A stretch of 64,000 nt of DNA. Origin: Peribolospora baueri. Its lineage: Eukaryota > Basidiomycota > Peribolosporomycetes > Peribolosporales > Peribolosporaceae. Below are positions 32,968 through 44,471 of this stretch, one piece after another. The notes beneath the pieces were generated by a model that saw only the letters and a program-made list of their open reading frames with translations, had not been told where the DNA came from and searched no databases. Position numbers and translations under genes: made by a program. The stretch lies in contig JAMDHS010000005.1 in assembly GCA_029717555.1 (NCBI GenBank), positions 124,001 to 188,000 of the forward strand, written 5' to 3'. Positions within the stretch are counted from its first letter, which is position 1. Each line of letters begins with the position of its first letter.

Positions 32968-34156
32968 GGCATTCGGCGGCGAGGTCGGGTATGAATGGGA
33001 GGTTCGCAGAAGCTATCCAAGGGTATGCGGACGTTCTGTTCCTCGCCCAGAAGAGCGCGGAGGAGAAGGATGGGGAGGGGAGGGAAGAGAGGAAGGAATA
33101 AGGAACGACGAGTGGACGGTCGCACGCGGGGACCCCGGCTGGACTCTTAAGGCGAGCCGCGGGGGCAAAGGGAGATGGAGTGAGTGGAGGGCGGGGACGA
33201 AGAGCAGAAAAACGGGAAGGCGGCCTTATTTCTATTGAGGGTGATGACTGGCGACGCCTTCGTGTTCAGATCCTGTCAGTCAAGTCAAGTCAGTCCAGTC
33301 CATCAGCCTCTGCTTGGCGGCCGGCGACATGAACGCCGATCGGCGAGTGTGCGCACGCTCTGCTCTGCATGTGCCAACACAACCACAGGACGGTTGAAGA
33401 CGAATGAGGATGAGGAGAAGCGAAGAAGCGATCCTCCTGGTCGATACAATCCATCTACGCTTTCGATCGTACTCCTCTGCCGGACAGAGATTGCGCGAGC
33501 TCCACATCCGAGCCGGTGTCGGTCGAACGAGCGTTCGTTCGCATTCCTCTTCGTCCACAAAAAAACGCAGGCACGCATGAGCGGCGAAGGTGGAGGCGGA
33601 AAAGACCGTCATATCCGAACAACGACGCGCCCCTGCCGAAATGCCGCGCTCGCCCACGCATGTGACTGACTGAACCAGCCCACTGGAGAGACGAGCGCAA
33701 AGACAAAGAGGGAGCGAGGAAAATAGGAAAAAGAGTTAAGCGAGGAGGGCGAGGCGACTCCGCTTTCGGCACCAAACCGGTCCGCCCCCATTACAACCCG
33801 CTGATAATCCCCACACAACCATGCAATAACACCTGACAGCTCTTATCAAAGAATCTGGCCCCGTCTCTCAGACAAGAGGGAGATTACGAAGGCACGCTTT
33901 GACGGCGGACAATCGATCGCCCCAAGTCTTCGAGCGCGAACTTCCATGTCTGCCCTTCTTTTTGTGACAACCACCAGATAGGCAACCAAGCAGGGATGAG
34001 ACGAACATAATGCAGTTCTGCATGTAATGTAACCGTACGTGCTAACGAAGAATCCAGACAGCCCTGGAGCCGACTCTGACGAACAAACGAACCACCGTCC
34101 GCAGGAGGAAAATTGGAAATTCGGCAACGACCTATACGCAAACACACATGTGCTCC
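32968..34156. other. Intergenic, about 1.2 kb
   Basis: Upstream of the MFS gene and downstream of the mucin-like gene. Contains overlapping CAAGT/CAGTC short repeats (33275-33300). No convincing ORF on either strand. Confidence 0.45.
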
Positions 34157-37100
34157 TCATTGCCTCGACGAGCCCGAAGGACGGGGCGTGTTCAAGTGGC
34201 GCAGGTTGAGGTTGAGCGGCGGCACTGACTCGCTGCGCATCTCCTCAATGTCGAGACCAGTGTCCAGCATCGAAGGTCGTACCGATCTCCTGGGCGCGTG
34301 CTGCAACGGCGGCGAACGCTCCCTATCAGCCGCCGGCGACATCCTACTGATCGACGAGCTGCGTGAGTGCGAGGACGACGGACTGGACCGACTAAAGTCC
34401 TCGGGACGGAGGATGGACCTCGTCACACCAGCCCCACCGCCACCGCCACCGCTGCTGCCGCCGCCGACGGAGGACTCGTTTCCAGAGCCGCGGCTCTTGA
34501 ACGACCAACTGTGGTTGCTGCTGTGCGAATAGATGCTGCTTGACGACGACCCTGTAGGAGACGGCTCCATCTCTGTATGCGACGGCGCCGGCATTTCCGC
34601 CACCGGCTCCAACACCGCCGGCGTCGGCGCAGCGGATGTCTGCGAAGCGGGGGGTCCGACAACCGCCTTGGCGTCAGAGAACGGGTTCTGCGAGTTCTGA
34701 GAGCTGGTAGTCGCAGAAGAGCTCCTTCTTCGCTCTTCCGCGTAGAAGGCAGCGGCGGTGCCGAACGTATCTTTGCTGTTCCGCACCCGCTCCTTTACGC
34801 TCGAGCTCGCAGAGGTACGCAGGGACGGAGTCCTCATGTCACCCTGTGCGTACCGTCCACCAACCAGGTTCACACGTTCGCAGGCTCTGGTCAGCGCTCA
34901 TCGACAGGATCGCAGATGAACGTGGTAGATGCGACGCGACTCACATGCGAGGAATATCCGGATTGACGACGCCCACTAACGTCAGACGTTGCTCGAGTGC
35001 TCGTCGAAGCCTGCGTCCCGAGCCGATCTCGGAATGGACCAAAGCCAGCCGCTCCCGTCTCGGCCATGTTTGCAGAGCTGAACGGCGACAGAGGGACGGC
35101 TTGTGTTGGCGTCGTCGATACGCGGCCATCGTCGCCTTCAGTGCCAGTCTCCACGTCCGTCGGCGGCTCCGTCATGTCCGGCACAGGGGTGAGCAGTCCG
35201 TGGTGGCGCATCATGTGCGCCCACTGATCCGACGCGAACTCCGCGTCCGGCAGGTCGAGCATCGCATCGCGCTCGTGCCTGCTCTGTCTGGCGCTCGGTC
35301 CTCCCATAGATAGGAAGGAGTAGTAATGGCTTGGTCGGTAGGGGCGGTTGGACCGAGTGGACGTGGACGACGTCGTGTTGCTCCATCTAGAAGTCTGCTG
35401 TCGCCGCTGCTGAGAGGCCACCCAAATCGACCAACGCTCGTCCCTCGAGCCATCATCACTAGACACCGTTCTACCCTCGCTGCGGCTCCACCGTCCAGTA
35501 GTCGGCGAGATGTCTCCGTCCTCGCTCGCCACATTGCTGAGGACAGAGCCATCCCAGACGACGGAATCGAACATGTTGATCGGACTGGTCCTGCTGCCCC
35601 TCAGTAGCGAGCTGCCGCTCGTACGCAGGCTCGGCGTCGGAGTGAACAGACCTGCGGCGCCGGGAAAGACGCTCTCATGAGGCATCGAAGAGGACCTGCT
35701 CTCGCTCACGCTCCCGTCAGCGGCCACGCGGTCAGGGTAGAGGAGCGCGCCGATTTTGCGATAGAAGTCATCCTCGTCCGGAACGCCGCTCGATACGCTC
35801 GTCATGCTCATGATCGTCGCACGGTTGCGGGCCAGCGTCTCCGCCACGGCGGCCTTCCAGTCCTCCACCGGGATGTTGTCAAGCGCGTCGGCGTCATTCG
35901 AAGTGGAAGCCTCCTGCGAGGTTTCGCCGTGAACGTCCGAGTTGAAAGTTTCCTTCAGCGCCTCGCCATCGTAGGAGTGTTCTCCGTCCTTCGAAGGCCT
36001 CGTAGCAGCCACTGCCGCAGCGGCTCCTACAGCCGCGCCGACTGCAACGCCTGCAGCAGCCTCAGTTTCCCAACCGGAGCTGTCGTGGAAATGCTGAGGA
36101 GAAGCGGTAGGAAGTGGGCCTCGGGAAGCCCAATCGGCGTAGGCGTTCAACGCCGATCCTTTCTGAGCGCTTGCGACGCTGTTCCTCACGCTCGGGTCGC
36201 GCAGTGTGCCGGTGGCCACAGCATCGTTCACGCCTTGGCCGCCATACCAGCTCCCTCTCCCTCCCCTTCCCGGATCCAGCATCGAAGCTCGCACGGCCAG
36301 CGAGCGGGGCTGAGGTCCTGTGGCTGACGATGATGTGGGGGCGCCTACATCGGCCGCGGCCCACGTACCGGACGTCCGCGCGGCCTGGCTCATGCTTGTC
36401 GCTCTCGTCACGCTAGCTGCCCCGGACTCGGACACAGTGGGAGAGTGGAAAGGGTCGGTGGGAATTTCAAGCGGAAAGTGCGCCTCGTCGTCGCCGCCGT
36501 CGCCTCTGGTGGGCCAACCTCTCCTCCTCGTCGCGCTGCTGGGCGCATCCTCGACGGCGCTCGACACGGCCAGAGGAGAAGGCATAAAGAAGCCCCGGCT
36601 GTTCCTCTCCGCCATCACCGGTGTGCCGATCCGTTGGCTCCTAATGCTACCGGCACTGGAGCCACTGCCACCGCTGTTTCCGCTGCTCCCGGAGCCACCG
36701 CTAAACCGGTGAGACCATGGATCGATCCGGCCTTTGAACTCACGGTTCTGGAGGTCGCGCATGCGCTGGCGGTAGAGTATGCGCAGCAGGAACGCCCCCG
36801 CGAGGAGGATGACAAACCCTAGCAGAGAGCCCGCGACGATGCCCGTGATTGCGGCCGCCGAAAGGTTTTTCGATGTGGCTATGCCGGGAGACGTGGAGGC
36901 TGCTGAAGGGGATGTGAACGTCGGCGGCCCGCTTGACAAAGTTGAGGCAGAGGAGACAGAGGAAGATGCAGAAGGGCGTGTGGAAATGTGCGTCTCAGTC
37001 GACGTCATTGTGGAGCTCGGTGGTCGCGAGCGTGATGGAAGCGCACTTGTCGCAACGCTGACAGTGCCGGTGGTGATCGTCGTAGCGCCCAGCGCAGTGG

Positions 37101-38217
37101 TAGTAGGCGCAACACTGCCTGTCGTCCCAAGGTTACTGGTGATCGCTGTAGTGGCCCCACCCGACGCATGAGTCGTGGACGGATCCGGACTTTCGCTCGA
37201 AGAATAGGTCATGCTGCTTGTCCCGTCGCTGCTAGCCGAGGAGCCGGATGCGCTACTCGTCCCATAGCTGCTAGCCGACGAGTCAGTCGCGCTCGTCGTC
37301 CCATGGCTGCCAATCGATGAGCCGGTCGTGATGCTCGTCCTATAGGTGGATGAAGTGTCCAAGATATACGAGCTCGACGCAGAATGGCTAGGCGCAGAAG
37401 TCGGGCTGGGACCGATCGGAGTCGGGACAGTGGGCGAAGTTAAGAAAGGTCCAATAGGAGTGGGAAGGGGGCTGAGGTCGGAGACGAAGGGAAAAGAGGG
37501 AGTGGGAAATGGTCCGAAAGGAGGTGGTGATCCGAATGGGTCGCCGTTGTCTCCCAAAGAGAAATAGGGGCCAAAGTCGGGAGAGTCCGTGGCAGAAGCT
37601 ACGCTGGGGAAGTCGAGCGAGGGAAACGATTCGGTCGGAGCGCCGCCGGTTTGTCCGCCGTTGCCGGCCTGAAAAGGATTTTGATGATTCCAGGACTTGC
37701 TTGGGTCGCCTTCGGCTCCCCAACCTCCCCCACCAAAGCTATTTCCTGTAGCTGCGGCCAAAAACATGGGTGGCTGGGACGAGTGATACGTTGGTTGGAG
37801 CTCTTCGCCAGCAGCCAAAGGCGGATGATGCATCATGAAAGAGCTAGGTTTGTCGACCGACTGAGAAGGCGTCGATTGCAGGCCGCCCTGTTCGATGAAG
37901 ACGTCTTGTTCCATTTCGCCCAAGGCCGCGGCCATCTCCTCTTCCGCCTCCTGAAGGGGAACCCATCGCGGAAAGGACGTCTGCTGGCCATGCGGCGCCT
38001 CGTTGCGTCGCATCATCGCATCGTTGGCCTCATCAAACATGCGTTCACGACCATGATGCCCGCTCGACTCGTCCCCTTCCGCTGTGCTACCGCGATCTCG
38101 ACGCTGCTGTCCATGCGCTCCTTCGTCTGCGACCGCCTCCCTTCTAAACTGGCCGTCATCTTCGCGGCCTCCTGTCCGAGAGGCATCGTTGTAGTTGAAC
38201 GATGCTCCGTTAACCAT
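34157..38217 (-). CDS. Large Ser/Thr-rich single-pass membrane protein (mucin-like)
   Basis: Two exons, 38217..34945 and 34843..34157, give 1319 aa from the ATG at 38217. The first about 450 residues are Ser/Thr/Pro/Gly-rich and suited to O-mannosylation, with Phe/Pro/Gly repeats (PFGSPPPFGPFPTPSFPF). One clear transmembrane helix (AAITGIVAGSLLGFVILLAG, about residues 452-478) is followed by a basic stop-transfer (RILYRQRMR). An approximately 840-residue cytosolic tail is rich in Ser, with patches such as DEDDFYRKIGALLYPDR. This layout recalls fungal stress sensors and Skg6/mucin-type membrane proteins, but I recognise no specific family. No signal peptide follows the chosen ATG. The frame stays open upstream to a TTG-initiated hydrophobic stretch (38343), so an upstream exon or signal peptide could exist. 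Confidence 0.75.
37220..37336 (-). repeat. Three 39-bp tandem repeats in the ectodomain
   Basis: Units start at 37220, 37259 and 37298, each beginning GTCCC(G/A)T on the plus strand and encoding 13-residue Ser/Thr/Gly-rich repeats (SSASGSSASSDGT type). The 39-bp unit keeps the frame. Such repeats are typical of O-glycosylated fungal surface proteins and often vary in number. Confidence 0.75.
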
Positions 38218-39376
38218 CGTCGGAAGTGCATAAAGAGCGGTTCGGTGGACCGGTCTGGCGACGGTGCTATATCGAGGATGGTGAGTTTGTGGCGCGCTGT
38301 GCTGTGATTGGGAACCGAGTAAGAAAGCAAGTAACAAAAACAAGAAAAATGGAAGAGAAATAGAGGGTACCAGCCCGCGAAGAGAAAATAATGAGATGAG
38401 AGAGGATGTGGTGCAAGAGGTTGGTGGGTAGTGGGCGGGTGAAGAGGAATACGTGGGTAAACCGACTGCGGATGTGGCGCGCTTCGCACGACAGTAAGTG
38501 TTCGGGTCGAGTCGTAGCTATTCCGTGTGCCCGAGGGAGGCCGGCAAGAACAGGAGACGGAGGACGGGGCGTTCATGTCCACGAGAAAAAGAAACAAGTC
38601 GCAGATGGGGGGAGCGCAGAGTGCGAAGTCACGCACACCACAGGGCGCAGGCGCTGGCACAGCACGAACTCAATTACTTAGCGCTGCCTCTCCTCGACAT
38701 GCTTCACCCGGAAGCTGTGCTCGGCCCAAGCGCCCGCGGTCACAAGGCTAGCTGCGCTGCCATTGCTCTTTCTTGGGTCTGCGAACCCACCGCGGCTGAT
38801 GGCCCGTCGGCGCAAGACTGGAAGAGAAAATGGTCCGTATGGAAGGGGAGAGAGGCAAAGAGGAACAGGTTTGGCGTCGATCAGATTCCACGCCCGAACC
38901 CTAACCCTACTCGTATAACCCTACCTTTTGCGGCGACCCCGCTTTCTGCGGCTGATCGGCTGATCGGCATTTGGATGAGCAAGCGCGAGGTCACTCGTTA
39001 CGGAGGATTCTGGCCGGCAAGATCTCATCTCGCGAGGATCGACAGCGCAAAGGGGAAACGATACCATCTGACGTGCCTTCTCCGACGGCGCTGGCGTACG
39101 CAGCAACGCTCCCTCTCCGAAGGCAGCGAAACCCTGTTCGCTGTTTGTTTGCTCTTCCGCCATCTTTGCCGTCGATCGCTCGCAGAAGCTCACCCCGGTG
39201 CCCAACCGTCCCGTCGCTGAATCCTCGACCAGTGAATAGCTAACGAACCACAGCACACACGCTCGACTTTGGACTACTCCACTGTTCCATCGTTCCCGTT
39301 TAGATACCTCACTCACCCAGCCCCTTATCGGGGACGCCTTCCCACCGACGCTGGACGACAACCTTCCGCACGAGCC
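38218..39376. promoter_or_regulatory. Divergent promoter with telomere-like motif
   Basis: 1.16 kb between divergent starts. At 38897-38910 it reads AACCCTAACCCTAC (two telomere-type units) and at 38917-38925 AACCCTACC. A short tandem CTGATCGGCTGATCGG lies at about 38951. Open frames here do not look coding. Confidence 0.5.
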
Positions 39377-41294
39377 ATGGCCGGCCATAACCAACGCGAC
39401 CCCGACAACGGCCAGCTCCGCCCAGGACGGGGAGGGCCCAACCCGCTTGGCCCGCTCGCTCCCGCTACCCCTCCTCCCTACACTGATGTCGAGCCCGTTC
39501 AGCCAGTCCGCGCGCATGGCCGTTACCACCACTACCACCATCGCGGCAGAGCGCGGCCTACGCCAGTGCACGTGGAGCAGTATGTACCAAAGGTCCCCGT
39601 CTTCTTGACTGGCGCAACGGGGTACATTGTGGGTTGACGAGCAAGCCAGAACTGTAAGGGGAGCTCTTCAACGATCCCTGGTGCCTGACTCCGGCGTCTT
39701 CCCATTGTATTTGTACTGTGGTCTCCATCCTCCACTCTTGTCGCGTCCACCAGGGAGGCACAGTCCTCCACGACCTCCTCCGATCCGACCTCGCACCCCG
39801 TCTCTCCATAAGCGCTCTGGTCCGCACCGAAGAGCAGGCGAAACAGCTGAAGAAATGGACGAGGGGAAGCGTCATTCCCGTCGTGGGCACGTTGGAGGAC
39901 CTGAGGATCTTGCAGAGGGAGGCGGGCGAGTCGGATGGTGAGTCGCGTGGTTTTTTTTTCCGAGGACGGTAACCGACGTGGTACGCAGAAGGAGTAGTGG
40001 CCCACTGTCTCCGCTCTGAAAAACTTGTTAAATCAACCATTTTGGTCCCCTGCCTTTCCTCTTAGTTGTCATTCACACAGCTCATGCAGACCATGTCCCT
40101 GCCGCCAAGGCGATCATCCAGGGTCTGAAGAACCGCGCAGAGAGGCGTAAACAGACCGGTATTTTGATCCATGTAAGCCTGTTTTTCGTCATGTGAGCAG
40201 GCTACTCCCTCCGAGGAAGAGTCCTTTGTGCGCTGAATAGCGCCGTTCCCTCCTTGCCTTTCTCCGTCCGTTTGTATGTCCTCTGCTTCGTTTTGGCCGG
40301 AAAGACCTCGGGAACGGACATTTTAGCAGACCAAGCAGGCGGTAACTATGTCAATCCCCACGTTTACCTGGACACGGCTATCGACGAAATCCGCTCTCTC
40401 GGACCGGAGCAGCCTCACCGCGAGGTGGATATGATCATCGAAGCGGCTGGAACGAGCGGCGACGTTGAGAGTTACGTCATTATGCCACCTACAGTCTGTG
40501 AGTTGTGTGGGACCGGAAAGATTGAATTGCGCTGCGTTGCATTCCTATGCAATCTGATTCTATGGCTTGACGACCGACTCGCAGATGGCAAAGGGAAAGG
40601 GTCCTTCATCACCACTTCTTTGCAGGTAGGGAGGGAATAACTGCTCTCGACAGTCAACTCAGCCGGTATCGCCTTCACATCTGCTAACCTCGCCTCTCCC
40701 ACTAACCACCAGGTCCCCATGCTCATCCGCGACGCTATCCGCTCCGGCGTCACACATGTCGTTGGCAAAGGTCTGCCGTTATGGAACCACGTGCACATCG
40801 ACGACCTGTCTTCGCTCTACCTCCTCATCCTCCGACAAGCTCTCGAAGCCTCTCACCCAGCTTTCTTCCCCGTCGACCTAACCCACTCCTCTTCATCCAC
40901 CGCCTCTCCCCCGGCCCCGTCTGAACTCCTTGACCCACCCCCGAAGCCACCAAACGGCATAGAAGGCTATTATTTCTCAGAGACGGGAGAACGCTCTTGG
41001 CTGCAGACGTCGCAGTGCGTCGCCGAGACAATGCACGCGATGGGGTACCTCAAGACAGCGGATGTGGTCAGCTGGAAGACACTCGAGGAAGCGGCGCGGG
41101 GCCTGGGCTTGCCGGACGAGTTGGCCTGGGTCGCCAACGTTAGTCATGGGTGCAAGTGAGTCCTTCGCAAAAATTGTCCTGCCTTTATATTTTATTTCAG
41201 TCACGCTTGGGCTCGTCCATTACCGGGTCGTCTCCGATGCTTCCTTAGGAAGCATTTCCGCTTACTATACCTCCTGACCTGCGTGTCCGTCTGA
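39377..41294 (+). CDS. NAD(P)-binding Rossmann protein, extended SDR/epimerase-like
   Basis: Exons 39377..39628, 39754..39937, 40066..40172, 40305..40497, 40585..40625, 40713..41155 and 41201..41294 give 437 aa. A disordered His/Pro-rich N-terminus (about 75 aa) precedes the dinucleotide motif TGATGYIGGTVLHDLL (assembled over intron 1). Then come VVIHTAHADHVPAAKAIIQG and the late SDR segment LWNHVHIDDLSSLYLLIL, which matches the N-V-H-V-D-D-L block of nucleoside-diphosphate-sugar epimerase-like proteins. The last exon is short and its 30 residues (ARPLPGRLRCFLRKHF) look atypical, so the C-terminus is the least certain part. The reaction is not predictable; relatives are fungal reductases of unknown substrate. 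Confidence 0.8.
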
Positions 41295-42260
41295 TTGCCC
41301 CATCGTTCCCCTCCTCTTTCGTCCACCTAAAGCGCCCGCTCCCGCTGCCCACGAGCTCGCTCGATTGGCTGGCGGCCGGAGCGAGACAGTGATGACTTTT
41401 TCAAGTCCATGCCGGAAGAAGTGGAGCACGTTATTAAGACCGAACACTTGGTCTGATGGAGACGGGGACAGAAGGCGGATGGAGGGTGTCACGATCGATC
41501 CTTTCTCTCTTGCCGAACTTCGATTCCCTTCTTTCCCGCCTCCCTGCCATTCATTTCTTTTCTTCCTTACGTTTTCTTCTTTTCCCTCTTTTGCGCGCGA
41601 AAGCAGAATTGTCTTTAGTTTTTTTTTTTTGTATCCTAAGCTACCTATCGTCTCTGCTGTTCCCCGAAAGACAGCGGCTTGCTCTTCTCTTCGCTACCTT
41701 GTATTATCATTCGAAATGGTTTGAGCACATGCTTCTGGGGGGAAGGACGAAATGAGCAACCCCTTCTACCCCCCCCTTTAAAACGTGTTCTTCTACTTAT
41801 TTTCGTTCGTTCTTTTTATCTTGGTCTTTATAAGTTAATAATGAATACAATATAAAATGATTTTAATAAAAGAATGTCTAATTGGTTAAACTTTTTTCTG
41901 TTACGCTCTTGTATTAATTTTATAAGTTTAAAGTAAATCCCAGTAGGATAAACAAGTACAATACAAAAATAGGATCGCACCATGCTAACTTACAATTGAT
42001 ACACTTTGTATTGCAGAAAAGTCTTTTAAATAAGATAATCTGCAGCGAAGCTTGCATTAAGTACAATAAAATTTCAAACGATTGCAATTGATTGTAATCG
42101 ACGGCCTTCGAAACCCATCGTACCTTACGAGCCCGGTAACCCCGCCGAGCGCGAACGGTGTTTTCGGGCGAATTAAGCCGACAGCAACTCGGACGACTCC
42201 CTTCGCCCTGTCTGATGCGGCATTCCAATCTCATCTCCTCTCACTCGCTCCTCTCTCAAG
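41295..42260. other. Intergenic containing an AT-rich island
   Basis: Follows the SDR gene; T-rich at 41515-41650, then the AT-rich island described separately, then a normal GC-rich promoter for the M20 gene from about 42090. Confidence 0.6.
41815..42085. other. AT-rich island, candidate mitochondrial DNA insertion
   Basis: About 270 bp dominated by A and T (for example TTAATAATGAATACAATATA), with edges that switch quickly to GC-rich sequence. Nothing else in the window has this composition over such a length. No ORF of substance, no terminal repeats seen. A nuclear copy of mtDNA is the simplest guess; an AT-rich spacer or transposon remnant is also possible. Confidence 0.45.
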
Positions 42261-44161
42261 ATGGTCACCTTCACGTTCTCCATCTCCTTTGGCTTGAGCA
42301 GGAACAAGAAGAAGCGCGACACAGCAAATGTCGCCGATGCGAAGCCTTCCCAGCCTCCGGCGCCAGGAACAGATGTCCCCCTGCCGGTTCGTGCGAGCTG
42401 CGAACAGGTAACTAGAGTCCTTTCACCAATGACGACGCTGACGTTCCTGCGCGCCAGAGCCGCGCGAGAACGCTCAGCTTACTGATCCGTTCCCGTGGCT
42501 TTGCGCGTGCACTCGCAGAACAAGGGGGTTCTCGCATCGAGCGCCTCAAAGGCTCGTGCGGACGCCCCGCCTCGGTACACTCCCCTGTCTTCGTCGCCGA
42601 TGTCCACAGCCCCACTGCTCGATACGATCGAGAGGCGCATCGACTCACTCTCCTCCTCCCTACGTGACTTGTCCCTCAGCATCCACGCCCACCCCCAGAT
42701 CGCGTGGAAAGAGCGACATGCCCACGACGTTCTGACGGAATACATGGAGAAGCAGGAGGGATGGAAGGTGGAGAGGCACATCAAGGGCATTGAAACGGCT
42801 TGGTCGGCTACGTGGACGAGCGAGGGATTCGATGAAAAAAAGCATCGGACGATCGGGTTCCAGAGCGAGGTGGGCTGGCTCGAACTTTCTTTGCCGTGTG
42901 TTGGTGGAGACACGATGGTCGACCTTTTGCTTCCCTCCCCCAGATGGACGCCCTTCCCGGCATTGGGCAGGCATGCGGGCACAGTATGTACCTGGAAACG
43001 CTCATTTCAGCCCCGACGGCGGGCGAAAACCATTGCAGGGTCTCTAGACGATGAGCGTAGAATAACGTACTGTTCTCCGCCGGCCTCTCCTCCGCTCGCG
43101 TTTGGCTCTCTCTCGCAGACCTCATTGCGATATCTGGAGTAGCTTCCGCGCTGGGAACAGTCGCTGCTCTGAAGAAAGGCAATATCATAGCGAGGGTCAT
43201 TCTCCTCGGTACCCCAGGTAGGCCCTTTGACCCTTCGTCTGCAAAGTTACGTTGCTGAGGTCGTTCTTGTCCTCTTTTGGGATGCACAAGCCGAGGAGGG
43301 CGGAGGCGGAAAAATTCTGCTGCTGGAGCGCGGCGCGTACAAGGACATGGATGCTTGCATGATGTGAGTAGACTTGAAGGGCTCGTGCTCTGCGGCGTTT
43401 TGGGAGGACAGGATCTTAGCTTAGTGAGACAAGCGATCTTCCTCAGGCTGCACCCAATGCCGACCTCCGGTGTCGGGCCGTGGTTGGCCGTCACGCCCGT
43501 CAAAGTGGCCTACAAGGGCAAGACAGCGCACGCGGGAGCCGCGCCATGGGAGGGCGTGAACGCGTTGGACGCGGCCGTGCTGGCGTACAGCAACATTTCT
43601 GCCTTGCGTCAGCAGATCAAGCCGACCGACCGCGTGCACGGCATCATCGGCGGAAACGAGAACTGGGCTCCAAACGTGATCCCGGACTATGCCACTCTAT
43701 TCTACAATGTGCGCTCCTCCACCATTGAGGAGCTCGAGGGTCTCAGACCTCGCGTGGATGCTTGCTTCCGAGCGGCCGCTACGAGCACGGGCTGTGAAGT
43801 GGACATTGACTGGGGTATGGCGTATTACGACGTGACGGAGAACCTCCCGCTGGGACGGGCGTACATTGATCTGATGGAGGCGCGGTACGGTGAGAAGGTG
43901 CCCATGGTGCCTTGGAACGCCAGCACGGACTTTGGAAACGTCAGTCACGCTTTGCCGGGTTTGCACGCCGCATACGCCATCCTGCCAGGCGCGCTTCCTC
44001 CGGGGTCCGGTAATCATACCTCCGGATTTGCGACGGCCGCGGCAACGATCGAGGCGCACGAGAGAACGTTGGACGCCTGCGTCGTTCTCGCGGGCACGGC
44101 ATGCACGTTCCTCTGCGACGATGCGTTCGCCGAGGAGGTCAAGGCGGCCTTCAAGATTTGA
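42261..44161 (+). CDS. M20 family amidohydrolase/peptidase (M20D, PM20D2-like)
   Basis: Zinc-dependent hydrolase of amide bonds in dipeptides or N-acyl amino acids. Exons 42261..42407, 42519..42869, 42944..42983, 43119..43217, 43291..43363 and 43447..44161 give 474 aa. Motifs: DALPGIGQACGHN (metal-binding Cys/His, assembled over intron 3), LIAISGVASALG, LLGTPAEEGGGGK (catalytic/metal Glu, over intron 4), MMLHPMP (His, over intron 5), TAHAGAAPWEGVNALDA of the lid domain and GSGNHTSGF (last His). Exon 3 is 40 nt. About the first 70 residues are a non-conserved leader without an obvious targeting signal. Relatives include PM20D2-type beta-alanyl dipeptidases and aminobenzoyl-glutamate hydrolases; the substrate here is open. 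Confidence 0.9.
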
Positions 44162-44471
44162 GCGGGCCGGAATCGATACCTTGCGGATGGGCAACCGAAA
44201 GCTCCGATCATGTGTCTATTATCGGCCTAGTCCTTGTGATAGTTACGAATCTCTCTCGACCTCGATTAGGCCCATGTCTATGATCCATCTTGGGCTCTTA
44301 CTGAATGACCGTGAGAGTTACAGATTGAAGTCCAGAAATGTATATCGACGTGATGACTCTTCCTCAAGTCCCTCACCCACCTACCATCTATTTTCTATCA
44401 TCTCTCTAAACCACCCATCTATGTTCCGTCCGTCATCCATCGTCCACCATCTAGTTTCCGTCATCTATAAG
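44162..44471. other. Intergenic between convergent genes
   Basis: 3' flanks of the M20 and acyl-CoA oxidase genes; pyrimidine-rich with repeated CCATC words (44380-44465). No gene. Confidence 0.5.

Noticed and set aside
38218-38343. Non-ATG start giving a signal-peptide-like leader for the mucin-like protein
   Set aside because: It initiates at TTG. The hydrophobic stretch is interesting, but no upstream ATG exon could be joined with confidence.
38498-39220. 240-codon plus-strand frame in the divergent promoter
   Set aside because: No conserved segment, crosses the telobox region, and initiates just upstream of the real SDR gene in a different context.
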